A DNA stretch of 40,453 nucleotides from a virus. Positions 38,289-40,453 of the stretch are shown here, piece after piece. The position numbers and the translations under genes are program-made. The stretch covers positions 1 through 40,453 of IMG/VR virus record IMGVR_UViG_3300018465_000008. One strand, written 5' to 3'. Below the pieces are notes generated by a model that was not told the DNA's origin, did not search any database, and saw only the letters and a list, made by a program, of their open reading frames with translations. How positions within the stretch are numbered: position 1 is the first letter of the stretch; each line of letters starts with the position of its first letter.

Positions 38289-39334
38289 TGGCGGCGAAGA
38301 GGAACCCTGCGCCCGCAGTCATCCCCGTCCAGACTTGGTTGCTGTGGCTGGGCTTCGACGATCTGGAGGCGACCGCGCTGCTCGGCGGCATCTGGGCCGA
38401 CAAGCCCGGCTATCACGGCAAGCCCGAAGACCTGCCGCTGTCGGACTATTCGCTGCAGCTCGCCGCCGACAAGGCCGGCCCGCGAGACAAGGCCGCGGCG
38501 ATCGACCTGACCATGTCGACGTCCGCGATGAAGAAGTACACCGCCCGCCTCGACAAAGCCGCCCGCGCCCGGGATCCGCGGCTGTTCATCGGCGGCGAGC
38601 CGATCCTGCGAGAGTTCATCGGCACCCTCGACGGCGTAACCGTCTACTGCTGGGTGCTCGTCGGCGGTAAGGCCCTCGGCGTCGGCGCCGACGCGGGTCC
38701 CGACCCGGGGCGGGACAAGAGTCACCTCTGGCACATCCATCTGAGCATCATCCGGAAGTTCGTCAACCATCCCGAACTCGCCGACCGGCTCCTGTCGGTG
38801 CTGTCCGGCGAGACGCTCGCGGCATGGCAGGCACGCACCACCACCAGCACGGGGGACGACATGCAGCAGTCCGACAAGCTCGTCGCGAAGACCAGCAACC
38901 CGAACCGGGACGTCGGTGACCTTTACGGGGATCTGTCGAACCATCGCGACTGGGAGGTCAGCCCTGTAGGCACGCCGGGGCTGATCAACCCGCCGGCGCC
39001 CGGCTCGCCCGCACAGCTCATCCTGGCGATGGCCCGCGACTGGCAGGCCGAATCCGCCCGGCAGCGGCTGCGCGACGAGGCGATCCTCACCGCGGTCAAG
39101 GGCCTGCCCGTCGGTGACGTCCTCGCCCGCGTCGATCAGCGGGCCGCGCAGCTGGTCGAGGCGGTCGGGATGATGCGCTCGCAGATCGCCACCGAACTCG
39201 CGCCGCTGCTGGCCGCGGCGATCCGCGAGGAACTCGCCGGCGTGCCGGCGGAGGCGTGGGCGGCGCACTCGAGCACTGCGGCGGAGGCGGCGATCCGCCG
39301 TGTCCTCGGCGGTCTCGACGGGATGGGCGCGTGA
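38288..39334 (+). CDS. M15-like peptidase endolysin or tail lysin
   Basis: ATG 38288 overlaps the previous stop (TGATG). Residues ~1-175 resemble the M15 (D-Ala-D-Ala carboxypeptidase-like) fold: H43 in GYHGK, D73 in AAAIDLTM, and H146-x2-H149-x-H151 in DKSHLWHIHLS, the Zn-binding pattern. The domain includes the conserved REFIGTLDGVTVYCWV stretch seen in actinophage homologues. The second half (~180-348) holds a linker and Ala-rich helices, possibly for wall binding or oligomerisation. Two membrane proteins follow immediately, so I favour an endolysin over a tail lysin. No signal peptide is visible. Confidence 0.65.
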   Translation: MAAKRNPAPAVIPVQTWLLWLGFDDLEATALLGGIWADKPGYHGKPEDLPLSDYSLQLAADKAGPRDKAAAIDLTMSTSAMKKYTARLDKAARARDPRLFIGGEPILREFIGTLDGVTVYCWVLVGGKALGVGADAGPDPGRDKSHLWHIHLSIIRKFVNHPELADRLLSVLSGETLAAWQARTTTSTGDDMQQSDKLVAKTSNPNRDVGDLYGDLSNHRDWEVSPVGTPGLINPPAPGSPAQLILAMARDWQAESARQRLRDEAILTAVKGLPVGDVLARVDQRAAQLVEAVGMMRSQIATELAPLLAAAIREELAGVPAEAWAAHSSTAAEAAIRRVLGGLDGMGA

Positions 39335-39789
39335 CGTTGCGGCCGGTGCAGGTCACGACCGGCCGGCATCCGTTCGAGTCGGCGATCCTCGCCGCGACCG
39401 TGTTCGTCGGCGTGGTCCTGGCGGTGACGGGTCGGGCGCCACGGTCGGCGGAGGAGACGATGGGTCACGCGGTGCTCGTCCTGTGGATGACGCTGCTCGC
39501 CTTTGCGGGCCTGATTGCGTTGGTGGGCGCGTGGTGGCGGGGCAGCGTCGAGACGGGCCTGCGGGTGGAGATGGCCGGGGTGCTGCTGCTGGCGGCGGGC
39601 GTGTCCATGTACGTGATCGCGGTGTTCACCGTGTCCGGGTGGGCGGCGCTGGTCGCGGGGGGTTTCACCGCGTCGATCGCGGCGGGGGCGTGGGCGCGGG
39701 CGGTGCAGATCGCCCTCGACCTGCGCAAGATCGACCGGGCGGATGTGGTGCGGGAGATACCGCTGCTGGTCGAGGACGGCGGCCGGTGA
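39331..39789 (+). CDS. Probable holin (multi-span membrane protein, 152 aa)
   Basis: GTG 39331 overlaps the lysin stop (GTGA). Four hydrophobic segments are visible, near residues 18-34 (AILAATVFVGVVLAV), 46-67 (HAVLVLWMTLLAFAGLIALVGAW), 79-100 (VEMAGVLLLAAGVSMYVIAVF) and 104-124 (GWAALVAGGFTASIAAGAWA). The C-terminus is charged. Small four-span proteins beside a lysin commonly act as holins, forming lesions that release the lysin. Position and topology support this, but sequence alone does not prove it. Confidence 0.65.
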   Translation: MTLRPVQVTTGRHPFESAILAATVFVGVVLAVTGRAPRSAEETMGHAVLVLWMTLLAFAGLIALVGAWWRGSVETGLRVEMAGVLLLAAGVSMYVIAVFTVSGWAALVAGGFTASIAAGAWARAVQIALDLRKIDRADVVREIPLLVEDGGR

Positions 39790-40181
39790 AGACGTCCGAG
39801 TGGGCGACGCTGATCGTCGGTGTGCTGGGTGGCTTGTCGGGCCTCGGTGTGCTGCTCAACGCCGTGTTCGGGAAGACGAAGTCGAAGGCCGACGCGGCGC
39901 AGATCATCACCGGGACGGCGATGGAGTGGATCGGCCGCTTCGAACGCGCCGCTGAGCAGGCGCAGGTGCAGGCCGAGGCGGCGCAGGTGCAGGCGGCGCG
40001 AGCAAGGGATCAGATGTCGGCGGCGCAGGTCCAGATCGAGCGGGTGACGGCGGAGGCGCGGGCGCTCGCGTCGGAGCTGCATCTGCTGCGCACGGCGATC
40101 CTGCGCCCGGACGCGTCGATGGACGAGCTGCGTCAGCTGGTGCGGCAGGGAATGAACGGGTCGGGCCGGCGAGACGGCTAG
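39786..40181 (+). CDS. Membrane-anchored coiled-coil lysis-accessory protein (131 aa)
   Basis: GTG 39786 overlaps the previous stop (GTGA). An N-terminal span (WATLIVGVLGGLSGLGVLLNA) is followed by ~85 residues of Ala/Gln/Glu-rich coiled coil (EQAQVQAEAAQVQAARARDQ) and a short disordered tail. One span plus a long coiled coil is typical of second holins, antiholins and spanin-like proteins in actinophages. It is the last plus-strand gene in the window and its stop is within three bases of a convergent gene. Confidence 0.65.
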   Translation: MKTSEWATLIVGVLGGLSGLGVLLNAVFGKTKSKADAAQIITGTAMEWIGRFERAAEQAQVQAEAAQVQAARARDQMSAAQVQIERVTAEARALASELHLLRTAILRPDASMDELRQLVRQGMNGSGRRDG

Positions 40182-40453
40182 GCTCCCCGCTTTGGCCGCC
40201 ATTCGTCGCGGTAGCCGGGCAGATGCGCCCACGCGGTTGCGAGTTCACGGATGGTGTCGGCGAGCGCCTGGTCGTAGCCGGCCTCGAAGTCCTTCACCTC
40301 GGACGTGAAGTCGGACAACTTCAGGACCCGCCGGACAGCAGCGGTCACGTCCAGGGTTCGGTCCGGCGCCCACCGGGCCATGTGCGCCTCTGCGGGGGTG
40401 GCGGGCCCGTCCAGGTAGGTGATGTAGTCGCCGGCGTCGTGGGCGAGCCGGTC
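40178..40453 (-). CDS. DUF6221-like protein, C-terminal part (partial, minus strand)
   Basis: On the minus strand an open frame enters at the right edge and stops at 40178; its 5' end is outside the window. The 91 visible residues, from DRLAHDAGDYITYLDGPATP through HMARWAPDRTLDVTAAVRR to LPGYRDEWRP, match the C-terminal pattern of DUF6221, a family common in Streptomyces and its phages (the RWxPxRxL motif and the closing YRDEWRP). Function is unknown. An ATG at 40381 is internal to this frame. It is the only minus-strand gene, converging on the lysis cassette, and probably belongs to a separately regulated early or accessory transcript. Confidence 0.7.
   Translation of the reverse strand, partial: DRLAHDAGDYITYLDGPATPAEAHMARWAPDRTLDVTAAVRRVLKLSDFTSEVKDFEAGYDQALADTIRELATAWAHLPGYRDEWRPKRGA

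Noticed and set aside
1-40453. CRISPR array, tRNA genes, insertion sequences, integrase and attachment sites.
   Set aside because: No regular direct repeats with spacers, no cloverleaf-like sequence, no transposase or recombinase motifs, and no duplicated core sites were found by reading. Only the ETxTAQP coding repeats recur regularly.

Overview
The window is a stretch of a tailed-phage genome, or an intact-looking prophage, of a high-GC actinomycete. The evidence is strongly G/C-biased third codon positions, very frequent GTG starts, 4-nt GTGA/ATGA gene overlaps, and protein families typical of Streptomyces- and Micromonospora-type siphophages. Every complete gene lies on the plus strand. 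No integrase, repressor, tRNA gene or attachment site was found, so lysogeny and host genus cannot be decided from this window.

Layout. (1) 1-130 is the 3' end of a DnaB-type replicative helicase, the edge of the replication module. (2) 130-10711 is a dense accessory region of small, translationally coupled genes. It holds several zinc-knuckle proteins, a Nudix-like protein, a probable small terminase subunit (2448-3323), a HIT-triad protein, a TIM-barrel glycosidase-like protein, a secreted NlpC/P60 peptidase, an HTH protein and small membrane proteins. (3) 10723-22208 is packaging and head: large terminase, portal, a double-ADP-ribosyltransferase/kinase-like giant, a MuF-type minor head protein, a capsid protease fused to a 2H phosphoesterase and a scaffold, a decoration protein and the major capsid protein. 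(4) 22319-28273 is connector and tail tube: head/virion proteins, a 12-fold ETxTAQP repeat protein, adaptor, tail-component, tail-terminator and tail-tube proteins. (5) 28364-38288 is tail assembly: frameshifted chaperones, a 1094-aa tape measure, a beta-helix spike and a large baseplate protein. (6) 38288-40181 is a lysis cassette with an M15-like peptidase and two holin-type membrane proteins. (7) A partial minus-strand DUF6221-like gene converges at the right edge.

The late genes form the standard head-to-tail-to-lysis assembly line, with long hairpins between several of the most heavily expressed structural genes. Four things stand out. The first is a probable virion-packaged effector just downstream of the portal, with two ART folds, a SAP-like segment and a kinase-like fold. 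The second is a 2H phosphoesterase embedded in the capsid protease-scaffold polyprotein. The third is a compact RNA leader before 28364, with two interlocked perfect 12-bp stems plus a third pairing that would cover the Shine-Dalgarno. The fourth is a well-formed -1 frameshift signal in the chaperone gene. With the Nudix-like and HIT proteins, the ART and 2H domains suggest, as inference only, that this phage manipulates host NAD/ADP-ribose or nucleotide-signal chemistry.
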